Shown piece by piece: positions 1 through 7,596 of a DNA stretch of 16,125 bases. Within the stretch, counting starts at the first letter, position 1; each line of letters starts with the position of its first letter. The DNA comes from Pseudomonadota bacterium (GTDB lineage Bacteria > Pseudomonadota > Alphaproteobacteria > RF32 > CAG-239). Location: assembly GCA_021617435.1 (NCBI GenBank), contig JAJWCP010000009.1, forward strand, positions 1 to 16,125. Reading direction: 5' to 3'. Position numbers and translations under genes: made by a program. Below the pieces are notes generated by a model. That model saw only the letters and a program-made list of their open reading frames with translations. It made no database searches and was not told the origin of the DNA.

Positions 1-30
1 TTTTTGCTCCTTATAAATTAAGATTTATGC

Positions 31-59
31 TTGCTGAAACAGAATATAAATAATATAAA
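31..59 (+). promoter_or_regulatory. Predicted sigma-70-type promoter of ptsP
   Basis: A -35 element TTGCTG (31-36) is followed after exactly 17 bases by a -10 element TATAAA (54-59). This would start transcription near position 66, leaving a leader of about 30 nt that contains an AGAGG ribosome site at 89-93. The surrounding sequence is very A/T-rich, so the -10 match alone carries little weight. The spacing and position in front of ptsP support it. Confidence 0.5.
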
Positions 60-97
60 TAAAGCACAAGCATAATTTTTCTTTTATCAGAGGCAAG

Positions 98-2341
98 ATG
101 CAAACAAACATTGAAAACACCGCAATGGAAATTCTGAAACAAATTCAGGCTATTCCTGAAAATCAAGACCCGTCGGAGCGTCTTGAAAAATTTATGCATA
201 TTCTGGCCGCCGGCTTTAATGCCGATGCAGCGGTTTGTTATGTTACGGTTGACGACAATTATCTGGAATTTTTATGTGGCTCCGGATTAGTTGAAAAGCA
301 ATACAAACATCATATTCGTTACGGCGAAGGCTTTATCGGCGAAATTGCCGCCACCCGCCAAACTTTATCTTATTCTGAAAACAATGAGCCGCCGGCTGTC
401 AAAAATGAACGTATATTTAAATCGGCTCTCGGCGCTCCGTTATTGCGTTGGAGCCGCACCTACGGAACTATCGTAATCGCTCACAAAAAACCTCATACTT
501 ATTCGCAGACTGATAATGAAGCGCTTGAAACCATCGCCATGTTTTTAACTGCCGCCCTTTCATCGGAAGAAATGATAGCCTACAAAAAAAAGTTGGTGAA
601 ATCTCGCGGTTTAAAGCTTAAAGATCATCTTAAAGGCATGGTGTTAAACAAAGGATACGGCATCGGCAACGCGGTTGTGCACCGCCGCCGCCAAGCCGTT
701 ACCGAAATTTTTGCCGAGGATGTCAACAAAGAGCTTGCTCGCCTTGATGACGCCAAAGAAAAAATGAACAAAAGCCTTGATGAAAAATTCAATGCGGCGC
801 AACTCGGTATAGGCGAACATACCGACATCTTGGAAACTTACCGCATGTTTGCGCGCGATAAAGGTTGGTATCGCAAAATATCAGATAACATTTCCGGCGG
901 TCTGACTGCTGAAGCCGCGGTAGAACGTGCCTATGAGGATATATGGAACCGGCTCTCCGGCAGCAGCGACATTTACTTAAAAGAGCGTTTACATGACCTC
1001 CGCGATATTGCCGACCGCCTGCGTATGTTTTTAAGCGGCGATGAAAAAAAATTAAACCGAATAAACAATGAAAAAGACATCATCATTGTGGCACAAACCA
1101 TGGGTCCGGCTGACTTAATGGATTACGATTACAAAAAAATTCGCGGTCTTGTTTTAGAAGACGGCACTCCGACCATGCACGTATCTATTGTCGCCAAAGC
1201 CTTAAACATACCGGTCATCGCCAAAATCAAAGGTATTTTCAAAGACGTTAAAGATGGCGAACTGCTTGGTATAGATGGTAAAGAAGGCTTTGTTTACATC
1301 AATCCTCCCGACGACATTGTGCAAAAATTTAAATCTCAGCAAAAAAATATGGCAATATTGCTTGAACAATTAAAAAAATTGCGGCGCTTTTCCAATAAAA
1401 CCCTTGACGGTCTTCGTATCAGCTTAAACCTTAATGTCGGGCTTGATTTTGACTTTGATTACATAGATTCCACTAAATGCGACGGCATCGGTTTATACCG
1501 TACCGAAATTCCGTTTATGTCGTCTGAAACTATGCCCGATGTTGCCCAACAGATAAACTTTTATCAAAAACTCATGTCTAAAGCCGGTAATAAAAAAGTT
1601 ATCTTCCGCAGTTTAGATGTCGGTTCTGACAAACTTTTGCCGTATTGGGGCGATATGAAAGAAAATAATCCGGCTATCGGTTGGCGCTCAATCCGCATTA
1701 CGCTTGATCGCCGCGCCATTTTGCGTCAACAGCTCAAATCATTTTTAAAAGTGACTGCCGGCAAAGAACTCAACATTATGTTCCCGATGATTTCCAGTCT
1801 GGAAGAATTTTTAGACGCCAAAGAAACTTTAATGATTGAGGTTGAAAAAGAGCGCAAAAAAGGCGAACCGATGCCCTCTAAAATAAATGTCGGGTTAATG
1901 ATTGAGGTTCCATCGGTTATTTTTCAGCTTGACGACGTGTTAAAATATGCCGATTTTATTTCTATCGGCACCAATGATTTGGCGCAATTTATGTTTGCAT
2001 GCGACCGCGGCAATCCGCGCATTACCGACCGTTATGATGTTTTATCGGCTCCGTTTTTGCGCGCCTTAAAACAAATAGTAACCAAGGCCGATGCCGCCGG
2101 CGTTCCGTGTTCGGTATGCGGCGAAATGGCCGGCACTCCGATAGAAGCAATGGTGTTGATAGGTTTAGGTTTCCGAAGGCTTTCCATGACCGGCTCCGCT
2201 TTCGGCAATGTTAAAAAGATGATTCGCACCCTGCGAGTTCAGGATATTACTGATTACGTGCAAACACTGTTAAAATCACCCAAACGATCTTTGCGCCCGC
2301 AATTATCTGCCTACGCGCATGATCATGGTATTGCAATCTGA
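98..2341 (+). CDS. ptsP: PtsP, phosphoenolpyruvate-protein phosphotransferase of the nitrogen PTS (EI-Ntr)
   Basis: First enzyme of the nitrogen-related phosphotransferase system. It autophosphorylates from PEP and passes the phosphate to NPr (PtsO) and then EIIA-Ntr (PtsN), a cytosolic regulatory relay rather than a sugar-uptake path. An N-terminal GAF sensor domain (about residues 27-155) distinguishes it from the sugar EI. The EI N-domain follows, then a swivelling domain with the phospho-acceptor His361 in PTMHVSIVAKALNIP. The PEP-binding TIM barrel shows GIGLYRTE (463-470), RSLDVGSDK (from 504), SIGTNDL (from 622) and the catalytic CGEMAG (from C674). At 747 residues it has the usual EI-Ntr length. 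The ATG at 98 is preceded by AGAGG at 89-93; a second in-frame ATG at 125 lacks a ribosome site. No other PTS gene is in the window. Confidence 0.95.
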   Translation: MQTNIENTAMEILKQIQAIPENQDPSERLEKFMHILAAGFNADAAVCYVTVDDNYLEFLCGSGLVEKQYKHHIRYGEGFIGEIAATRQTLSYSENNEPPAVKNERIFKSALGAPLLRWSRTYGTIVIAHKKPHTYSQTDNEALETIAMFLTAALSSEEMIAYKKKLVKSRGLKLKDHLKGMVLNKGYGIGNAVVHRRRQAVTEIFAEDVNKELARLDDAKEKMNKSLDEKFNAAQLGIGEHTDILETYRMFARDKGWYRKISDNISGGLTAEAAVERAYEDIWNRLSGSSDIYLKERLHDLRDIADRLRMFLSGDEKKLNRINNEKDIIIVAQTMGPADLMDYDYKKIRGLVLEDGTPTMHVSIVAKALNIPVIAKIKGIFKDVKDGELLGIDGKEGFVYINPPDDIVQKFKSQQKNMAILLEQLKKLRRFSNKTLDGLRISLNLNVGLDFDFDYIDSTKCDGIGLYRTEIPFMSSETMPDVAQQINFYQKLMSKAGNKKVIFRSLDVGSDKLLPYWGDMKENNPAIGWRSIRITLDRRAILRQQLKSFLKVTAGKELNIMFPMISSLEEFLDAKETLMIEVEKERKKGEPMPSKINVGLMIEVPSVIFQLDDVLKYADFISIGTNDLAQFMFACDRGNPRITDRYDVLSAPFLRALKQIVTKADAAGVPCSVCGEMAGTPIEAMVLIGLGFRRLSMTGSAFGNVKKMIRTLRVQDITDYVQTLLKSPKRSLRPQLSAYAHDHGIAI

Positions 2342-2389
2342 TAAAAAGTGTGATTTAATGTAAAAAATTTATATAAAGGATGCCTGAAA

Positions 2390-3265
2390 TTGGAAAAACA
2401 ACCTGAAAAAACACCAAACGCCGTTGAAGAAGCAACTACTGTCGGTATGTTCTTAAAATACACGCGTTTAAATCAGAAAAAAACTTTAGACACGGTATCT
2501 AAAGCTTTGTGTATTCGTAAAATTTACATTAAAGCCCTTGAAGAAAGCAACTTTAAAGAGCTTCCTCCCGTTCCTTACGGCACCGGTTTTATCCGCTCGT
2601 ATGCCGAATATTTAGGTCTTAATGCCGACCGTATTGTTCAGTGTTATAAATCCGAGGCTATGCCTCAAAAAAACACTGATCAAAACAGAAACGACAAAAA
2701 GGTTATTGAAAAACATACTATGTTAACTATTCCCAACAAAAAACAAATATCAATCGGCATTATTGCCGTGGTGCTTATTTATCTGGCTTGGCTCTTATTA
2801 AGTTGCTCTCCCAAAAAAGCTGAAACCACGATTGATGAATATCAACCGGCTGATGAAGAGCAAATTTCCGATACCGACTCTGAAAAACCGATAAATATTG
2901 ATGAAATTATCACACCGCCGGAAGCTGAAACCGAAACTCCGATTGAAGATAATCAAATAACCATATCAGATGAAAGCTACGCCGAACCCCCTGTTGCCGA
3001 AGAAGAACCGCAAGCCGCATCTAAAAGCCGTGTGGTAATCAAATTTAACGGCGAATCTTGGTTTGAAGTGCGTGATGACCAAAAAGTTTATGATACCGGC
3101 ATTAAGCCCAAAGGTTATGTATACAATGTTCCTGATAAAACCGGCTTAATTTTATCGGTCGGTCGCTATTACAATGTTGATGTATATATTGACGGACAAT
3201 TAACCAAAGTTGCCGGTCCACGTAAGCAAACCGGTATTGCTATTGATAAATTTTTAAACCATTAG
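2390..3265 (+). CDS. rodZ: RodZ-like helix-turn-helix / DUF4115 membrane protein
   Basis: Bitopic membrane protein of the RodZ family, which links the MreB cytoskeleton to the cell-wall elongation machinery. Domains in order: a cytoplasmic HTH domain (about 19-85), a basic stretch, one transmembrane helix (about 119-139), a long acidic Pro/Glu-rich periplasmic linker (about 145-210) and a C-terminal beta-rich DUF4115 domain (about 211-280) containing ESWFEVRDD. The start is TTG at 2390, 9 bases after AAGGA (2376-2380). The ATG at 2380 overlaps that ribosome site, is out of frame and stops after 8 codons. The next in-frame ATG (2447) would cut into the HTH domain and lacks a ribosome site. It follows ptsP by 48 bases and may share its transcript. 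The role in MreB binding is family knowledge; mreB is not in the window. Confidence 0.85.
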   Translation: MEKQPEKTPNAVEEATTVGMFLKYTRLNQKKTLDTVSKALCIRKIYIKALEESNFKELPPVPYGTGFIRSYAEYLGLNADRIVQCYKSEAMPQKNTDQNRNDKKVIEKHTMLTIPNKKQISIGIIAVVLIYLAWLLLSCSPKKAETTIDEYQPADEEQISDTDSEKPINIDEIITPPEAETETPIEDNQITISDESYAEPPVAEEEPQAASKSRVVIKFNGESWFEVRDDQKVYDTGIKPKGYVYNVPDKTGLILSVGRYYNVDVYIDGQLTKVAGPRKQTGIAIDKFLNH

Positions 3266-3339
3266 CGCTTTACCCGTTTTAAGAAATGGCTCAGATTTTC
3301 TGCGCCGTTTCTTTGTTTAAATAAATTAGGAAAAATAAC

Positions 3340-4572
3340 ATGGCAAAATTACAAAATGTTCGCGGAACTTATGATTTATATGGCGCCGCTAAAAGAAAAG
3401 TTAAAAAAGTTATCACCACCGCCTCAGAAGTGGTTGAAAAATACGGATTTGAAGAAATTGAAACTCCGATTTTTGAATTTACCGAAGTTTTTTCACGCAA
3501 TTTGGGCGATACGTCTGATATTGTTACTAAAGAAATGTATTGTTTTCAAGACCGCGGCGGCGAAAGCTTAACTTTGCGCCCCGAAGGCACTGCCGGCGTG
3601 GTTCGCTCTTTTATTTCTGAAGGCATGCAGCAAAACCTGCCGGTTAAGCTTTATTATCAAGGACCGATGTTCCGTTATGAGCGTCCGCAAAAAGGTCGTC
3701 AGCGCCAATTTACCCAGTTTGGGGTTGAGATGTTGGGCGTTGCCTCGCCGCAAGCCGATATTGAAGTTATTGCCATGGCCTACGAGTTTCTTGAAAGACT
3801 CGGACTTGCCGGCGCGGTTACGGTTGAAATTAACTCTCTTGGCGATGCCGCAAGCCGCGATGCTTATCGTGAAAAATTGATAAACTATTTGCAGCAGCAT
3901 TACAATGAATTATCGGAAGACAGCAAAAACCGCCTAACCAAAAACCCGCTGCGTATTTTAGATTCTAAAGAAGAGTGCGATAAAGCGGTTATTGCCGGCG
4001 CTCCTCTATATGCCGACAGCTTAAATAAAGAGTCTGCCGCCTTCTTTAATGCGGTACTGAAAGGTCTTAATCTCTTAAACATTAAATACCGCGTTAATAA
4101 CCGTTTGGTTCGCGGCTTAGACTACTATTCTCACACCGTCTTTGAACTCACTACCGATAAACTCGGCGCGCAAGGCACCGTGCTTGCCGGCGGCAGATAC
4201 GATGGTTTGGTTGCCCAAATGGGCGGTGGCGAAGTTGCCGGTATCGGTTGGGCTTGCGGGGTTGAACGTCTTTCCATGTTACTTGAATCTGATATTGAGC
4301 CTGCCCGTCCGATTGCTGTAATTCCGGTTGGCGAAGATATGGCCGAAACCGCCTTAAAAATTGCTTATGATTTACGCAAAGCCGGCTTCCGTGTTGAACA
4401 CGGTTACAGCGGAAATATCAAAAAACGCATGATAAAAGCCAATAAAACCAACGCTTTTAAAGCCGTAATTATCGGTTCTGATGAATTTGCCGACGGCAAT
4501 GTTACTATCAAAGATTTAGACAGCGGTGAACAAAAAGTTGTTGCCCTCAATAATTTGCTGAAGGAAATTTAA
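3340..4572 (+). CDS. hisS: Histidyl-tRNA synthetase (class II)
   Basis: Charges tRNA-His with histidine in the cytosol. The 410 residues contain all class II landmarks: RGTYDLYG near the N-terminus, motif 2 around 104-131 with RYERPQKGRQRQF, the HisRS-specific LVRGLDYY at 256-263, GGRYDGL near 284-290, motif 3 GIGWACGVERLSMLL at 301-315, and a C-terminal anticodon-binding domain from about 324. The start ATG at 3340 has AGG at 3328-3330, 9 bases upstream. prfA follows after one base, so the two are almost certainly co-transcribed and translationally coupled. The motif 2 loop is of the ordinary bacterial type, not the divergent type known from several alphaproteobacterial orders. Confidence 0.97.
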   Translation: MAKLQNVRGTYDLYGAAKRKVKKVITTASEVVEKYGFEEIETPIFEFTEVFSRNLGDTSDIVTKEMYCFQDRGGESLTLRPEGTAGVVRSFISEGMQQNLPVKLYYQGPMFRYERPQKGRQRQFTQFGVEMLGVASPQADIEVIAMAYEFLERLGLAGAVTVEINSLGDAASRDAYREKLINYLQQHYNELSEDSKNRLTKNPLRILDSKEECDKAVIAGAPLYADSLNKESAAFFNAVLKGLNLLNIKYRVNNRLVRGLDYYSHTVFELTTDKLGAQGTVLAGGRYDGLVAQMGGGEVAGIGWACGVERLSMLLESDIEPARPIAVIPVGEDMAETALKIAYDLRKAGFRVEHGYSGNIKKRMIKANKTNAFKAVIIGSDEFADGNVTIKDLDSGEQKVVALNNLLKEI

Positions 4573-4573
4573 A

Positions 4574-5644
4574 ATGAATTTTGAAGAAAAACTTGACGGT
4601 GTAGTCCGCCGCCATGAAGAAATTGAATCCCTCCTAACCGGAAATGTATCTTCCGATGAACTTGTGAAACTTAATAAAGAGCTTTCATTGCTGACACCGG
4701 TGGTTGAGGCTATAAAAAAATATCAGCATACCTCCGCCAATTTAAACGACGCCAAGCAGATGATGGACGATGCATCGCTTGATAAAGAAATGCGCGAAAT
4801 GGCTGAAAGCGAATATTACGAGTTAAAAGAAAAACTCCCTGAAATGGAGCATGAAATTAAAATTTTACTGCTTCCTAAGTCTGAAGATGACGAAAAAAAT
4901 GCTATTTTGGAGGTTCGCGCCGGCACCGGCGGCGATGAGGCCGCTTTATTTGCCGCCGTTTTGTTTGAAATGTATCAACGCTATTCACAAAAACAAGGTT
5001 GGAAATTTGAGGTTTTGGACGCTAATGAAAACGGTTTGGGCGGCTATAAAGAAGCTTCTGCCAAAATTACCGGCAAAGACGTATTTGCCAAGCTTAAATT
5101 TGAATCCGGTGCCCACCGCGTGCAACGTGTTCCAGTAACCGAATCACAAGGACGTGTTCACACTTCCGCCGCTACCGTTGCCGTTTTGCCTGAAATTGAA
5201 GAGGTTGACTTATATATTAATCCGGCTGATTTAAAAGTTGATGTTTACCGTTCATCAGGCGCAGGCGGACAGCACGTTAACAAAACCGAGTCAGCGGTTC
5301 GCATCACCCATATCCCGACCGGCGTGGTAGTACAATGTCAAGATGACCGTTCACAGTTCAAAAACCGCGAAAAGGCCATGAATCATTTGCGCGCTAAATT
5401 ATATGATATGCAAAAAGAAACTATTGACGCCAACTATGCCGAAAAGCGCAAAACTCAAGTCGGTAGCGGCGACCGCAGCGAACGTATTCGTACTTATAAC
5501 TATCCGCAAGGGCGCGTTACCGACCACCGTATCAACCTTACTCTTTACAAACTTGATGAGGTTGTATCCGGCGAAGCCTTAGACGAAATTATTGAAGCTT
5601 TAATCACTGAAGATCAAGCGCGCCGCCTGGCTGAAATGGAATAA
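4574..5644 (+). CDS. prfA: Peptide chain release factor 1 (RF1)
   Basis: Class I release factor that reads UAA and UAG and triggers peptide release on the ribosome. Visible landmarks are the stop-codon recognition tripeptide P187-V188-T189 (the RF1 PxT motif, not the SPF motif of RF2) in RVPVTESQGR, followed by HTSAATVAV, and the peptidyl-transferase-centre loop GAGGQHVNKTESAVR with the GGQ at 231-233. At 356 residues it has the normal length. The ATG at 4574 is one base past the hisS stop; its ribosome site AAGGA lies inside the last hisS codons. prmC (hemK), the methyltransferase for the GGQ glutamine that usually follows prfA, is not downstream here. Confidence 0.97.
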   Translation: MNFEEKLDGVVRRHEEIESLLTGNVSSDELVKLNKELSLLTPVVEAIKKYQHTSANLNDAKQMMDDASLDKEMREMAESEYYELKEKLPEMEHEIKILLLPKSEDDEKNAILEVRAGTGGDEAALFAAVLFEMYQRYSQKQGWKFEVLDANENGLGGYKEASAKITGKDVFAKLKFESGAHRVQRVPVTESQGRVHTSAATVAVLPEIEEVDLYINPADLKVDVYRSSGAGGQHVNKTESAVRITHIPTGVVVQCQDDRSQFKNREKAMNHLRAKLYDMQKETIDANYAEKRKTQVGSGDRSERIRTYNYPQGRVTDHRINLTLYKLDEVVSGEALDEIIEALITEDQARRLAEME

Positions 5645-5660
5645 AAACATTTGCTTTAAT

Positions 5661-5678
5661 TGTAACATTATGTAACAT
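5661..5678 (+). promoter_or_regulatory. Tandem 8-bp direct repeat, candidate regulator site
   Basis: TGTAACAT occurs at 5661-5668 and again at 5671-5678, exactly 10 bp apart, so both copies face the same side of the helix. It lies upstream of the extended -10 element at 5707-5715, at about -61 to -44 of the predicted start. This geometry fits OmpR/PhoB-type response regulators, which bind head-to-tail half-sites; the factor is unknown. An imperfectly related feature is a 7-bp inverted repeat, TTGCTTT (5651-5657) and AAAGCAA (5686-5692), that encloses the pair. Confidence 0.4.
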
Positions 5679-5706
5679 CTTTTTAAAAGCAATTTGACGA
5701 AAAATA

Positions 5707-5715
5707 TGCTATAAA
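5707..5715 (+). promoter_or_regulatory. Predicted extended -10 promoter of the oxidoreductase gene
   Basis: TGcTATAAA at 5707-5715 matches an extended -10 element, giving a start near 5722 and a leader of about 30 nt with the ribosome site AAGGA at 5741-5745. No good -35 lies 16-18 bases upstream: the attractive TTGACG at 5694-5699 is only 10 bases from TATAAA. A weak -35 with an upstream direct repeat suggests dependence on an activator, which is an inference. Confidence 0.4.
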
Positions 5716-5751
5716 AGGCTCAGTTTTTCGCAAATTACATAAGGATTTTAA

Positions 5752-6771
5752 ATGACTGATACCATTAAAGTTGCCGTTATCGGCGCCGGAGTTATGGGTA
5801 AAAACCACTTAAAAACATATAAAAACCTACCCAACGTTGAACTTGTCGGCGTATATGATATTTTTCCCGAAGCGGCTAAAAATGCGGCTGAAATGTTTGG
5901 TATTAAAGCTTTTTCATCAATGGAAGAAGTTGCCAAGAGCGTAAATGCCGTCAGCGTGGTCACCACCTCAACCACTCACGCCGATGTTGGCGAATTTTTC
6001 TTAAATCACGGCATTCATTGTTTGATTGAAAAACCGCTTGCCACCACCGAAGATGAGTGCATGCGCTTAATCAACGCCGCTAAAAAGAACAATGTAACTT
6101 TGCTGGTCGGTCATATTGAACGTTTTAATCCGGCGGTTGAACAGATGGGTAAAATTTTATCCGACACTTCTAAAATTCGCTCATTAACCGCTCAGCGTAT
6201 GTCTGCCGCCAGCGGTCGCATCACCGACGTTGACGTTGCTATGGACTTAATGATTCACGACGTTGAAGTTATTCAGTCTTTAGTTAAATCTCCGGTTGTT
6301 AATGTTCAGGCTTGCTCGGTTAAAACCGCCGACAAACCGGAAGGTAAAGATTACATTTCCGCTTTGCTTGAATTTGCAAACGGCGCTACCGCCAACTTAA
6401 CGGCGAGCCGTATCACTCAAGCCCGCGTGCGCACTTTAACTGTCACCACTGACACCAACTACATTGATATGGACTTTATCAATCAGAGCATTAACGTTCA
6501 CTCACAAGGTCGTATGCCGTATGTAAATCAAGAAAGTATTCCTGATTGGATGAATTACGGCTTAAAAGGCAGTGTTGAACAGTTGTTTATTCCTACCAAC
6601 CAACCATTAAGCGCTGAGCTCAGCCACTTTATGGCTTGTATCAGAGACGAGGCGACTCCTCGCATTACTGGAGAAAACGCTCTCAATGCTTTACGTGTTA
6701 TTTGGGAGGTACAACGTAAGCTTGGTTTTTTTAAAGAAAAACAAGAAAACGGCTTAAAATTGGTTGCCTAA
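5752..6771 (+). CDS. Gfo/Idh/MocA-family NAD(P)-dependent oxidoreductase
   Basis: Dehydrogenase of the Gfo/Idh/MocA family, which oxidises hydroxyls on sugars, inositols or nucleotide sugars. The N-terminal Rossmann fold carries VAVIGAGVMGKNHL (8-20) and an acidic residue at the end of beta-2 (VYDI, 34-37). EKP at 93-95 is the family's catalytic lysine motif. VGHIERFNP (119-127) and DLMIHD (165-170) mark the substrate domain. It is full length at 339 residues. The GHIERFNP type resembles members annotated as UDP-N-acetylglucosamine 3-dehydrogenase (GnnA-like, lipid A or surface sugar synthesis), but no aminotransferase or acyltransferase partner is nearby, so the substrate is unassigned. It has its own predicted promoter and a strong terminator, so it is probably a single-gene unit. 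ATG at 5752 follows AAGGA by 6 bases. Confidence 0.85.
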   Translation: MTDTIKVAVIGAGVMGKNHLKTYKNLPNVELVGVYDIFPEAAKNAAEMFGIKAFSSMEEVAKSVNAVSVVTTSTTHADVGEFFLNHGIHCLIEKPLATTEDECMRLINAAKKNNVTLLVGHIERFNPAVEQMGKILSDTSKIRSLTAQRMSAASGRITDVDVAMDLMIHDVEVIQSLVKSPVVNVQACSVKTADKPEGKDYISALLEFANGATANLTASRITQARVRTLTVTTDTNYIDMDFINQSINVHSQGRMPYVNQESIPDWMNYGLKGSVEQLFIPTNQPLSAELSHFMACIRDEATPRITGENALNALRVIWEVQRKLGFFKEKQENGLKLVA

Positions 6772-6791
6772 AATAAACTTATACTTTTAAG

Positions 6792-6815
6792 GCCGGAGTT
6801 AGCTCCGGCTTTTTT
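6792..6815 (+). terminator. Rho-independent terminator after the oxidoreductase gene
   Basis: A 7-bp perfect stem, GCCGGAG (6792-6798) and CTCCGGC (6803-6809), closes a TTAG loop and is followed by six T (6810-6815). It starts 20 bases after the stop codon. The opposite strand has no T-run beyond the stem, so it looks one-directional. Confidence 0.9.
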
Positions 6816-6852
6816 CTTGCAATGACAGGCAAAATAGATTATTGATATTGGC

Positions 6853-7596
6853 ATGCGATACAAAATAACCATAGAATATGATGGCACCAATCTTGTCGGT
6901 TGGCAAAAACAGCAAGAAGGCAAAAGCGCGCAAGAATATCTTGAAACCGCGCTGTTTAACTTTACCCACCAAAAGTCTGAAATTTATGCCGCAGGACGCA
7001 CAGATGCCGGAGTACATGCCTTGGCTCAGGTTGCCCATTTTGATTTAAATACCGATATGGAATTGTTCCGGATTCGCGAAGCCTTTAACGCCAATTTGCG
7101 CGATATGGCAGCGCCTGTTGCCGTAATTAATGTTGAACATGTTCCTGATGATTTTCATGCCCGCTTTTCAGCTACAGGTCGCGGTTACATTTATCGCATA
7201 TTAAACCGCCGAGCGCGCACCGTTTTGCTTGAAAACCGCGTTTGGCATGTCGGCTATCCGCTTAACGTTGATTTAATGCGTGAAGGCGCCAAACATTTAC
7301 TAGGACATCATGATTTCAGTTCGTTCCGTGGCGCCGGTTGTCAGGCGCTTTCGCCGCTAAAAACCCTAGATAAGCTTGAAATTATCCAAAACGGCGATGA
7401 AATAGATTTTATTGTTGAAGCTCGCTCTTTTTTATATCATCAGGTGCGCAACATGGTCGGAACCTTAAAAATGGTTGGCGACAAACACTTAACCCCCGAT
7501 GACGTTAAAAATATTCTGGAAAGCAAATGCCGTGCCAAAGCCGGAGTAACCGCTCCTGCTTGTGGATTATACTTAAACAAGGTTATGTATAGCTAA
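6853..7596 (+). CDS. truA: tRNA pseudouridine synthase A (positions 38-40)
   Basis: Converts uridines 38-40 of the tRNA anticodon stem to pseudouridine. The 247-residue protein has the TruA start MRYKITIEYDGTNLVGWQ, the catalytic aspartate D51 in AAGRTDAGVHA, FHARFSATGRGYIYRI, HHDFSSFRG and the C-terminal FLYHQVRNMVGTL. The N-terminus fits the family exactly, so ATG 6853 is secure, yet no convincing ribosome site precedes it. The gene lies 37 bases beyond a terminator, so it needs its own promoter. Its stop TAA (7594-7596) overlaps the stop of the convergent efflux gene by 3-4 bases. Confidence 0.95.
   Translation: MRYKITIEYDGTNLVGWQKQQEGKSAQEYLETALFNFTHQKSEIYAAGRTDAGVHALAQVAHFDLNTDMELFRIREAFNANLRDMAAPVAVINVEHVPDDFHARFSATGRGYIYRILNRRARTVLLENRVWHVGYPLNVDLMREGAKHLLGHHDFSSFRGAGCQALSPLKTLDKLEIIQNGDEIDFIVEARSFLYHQVRNMVGTLKMVGDKHLTPDDVKNILESKCRAKAGVTAPACGLYLNKVMYS

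Noticed and set aside
2380..2406. ATG at 2380 as the start of a mini-cistron before the rodZ-like gene
   Set aside because: It overlaps the ribosome site itself, is out of frame with rodZ and ends after 8 codons; TTG 2390 is properly spaced.
5132..5140. PVT instead of PAT in the RF1 stop-codon recognition motif
   Set aside because: The RF1 motif is PxT and valine at the middle position is common; no change in stop-codon reading is implied.
5694..5715. TTGACG plus TATAAA as a classical promoter
   Set aside because: The spacing is only 10 bases, too short for sigma-70; an extended -10 without this -35 fits better.
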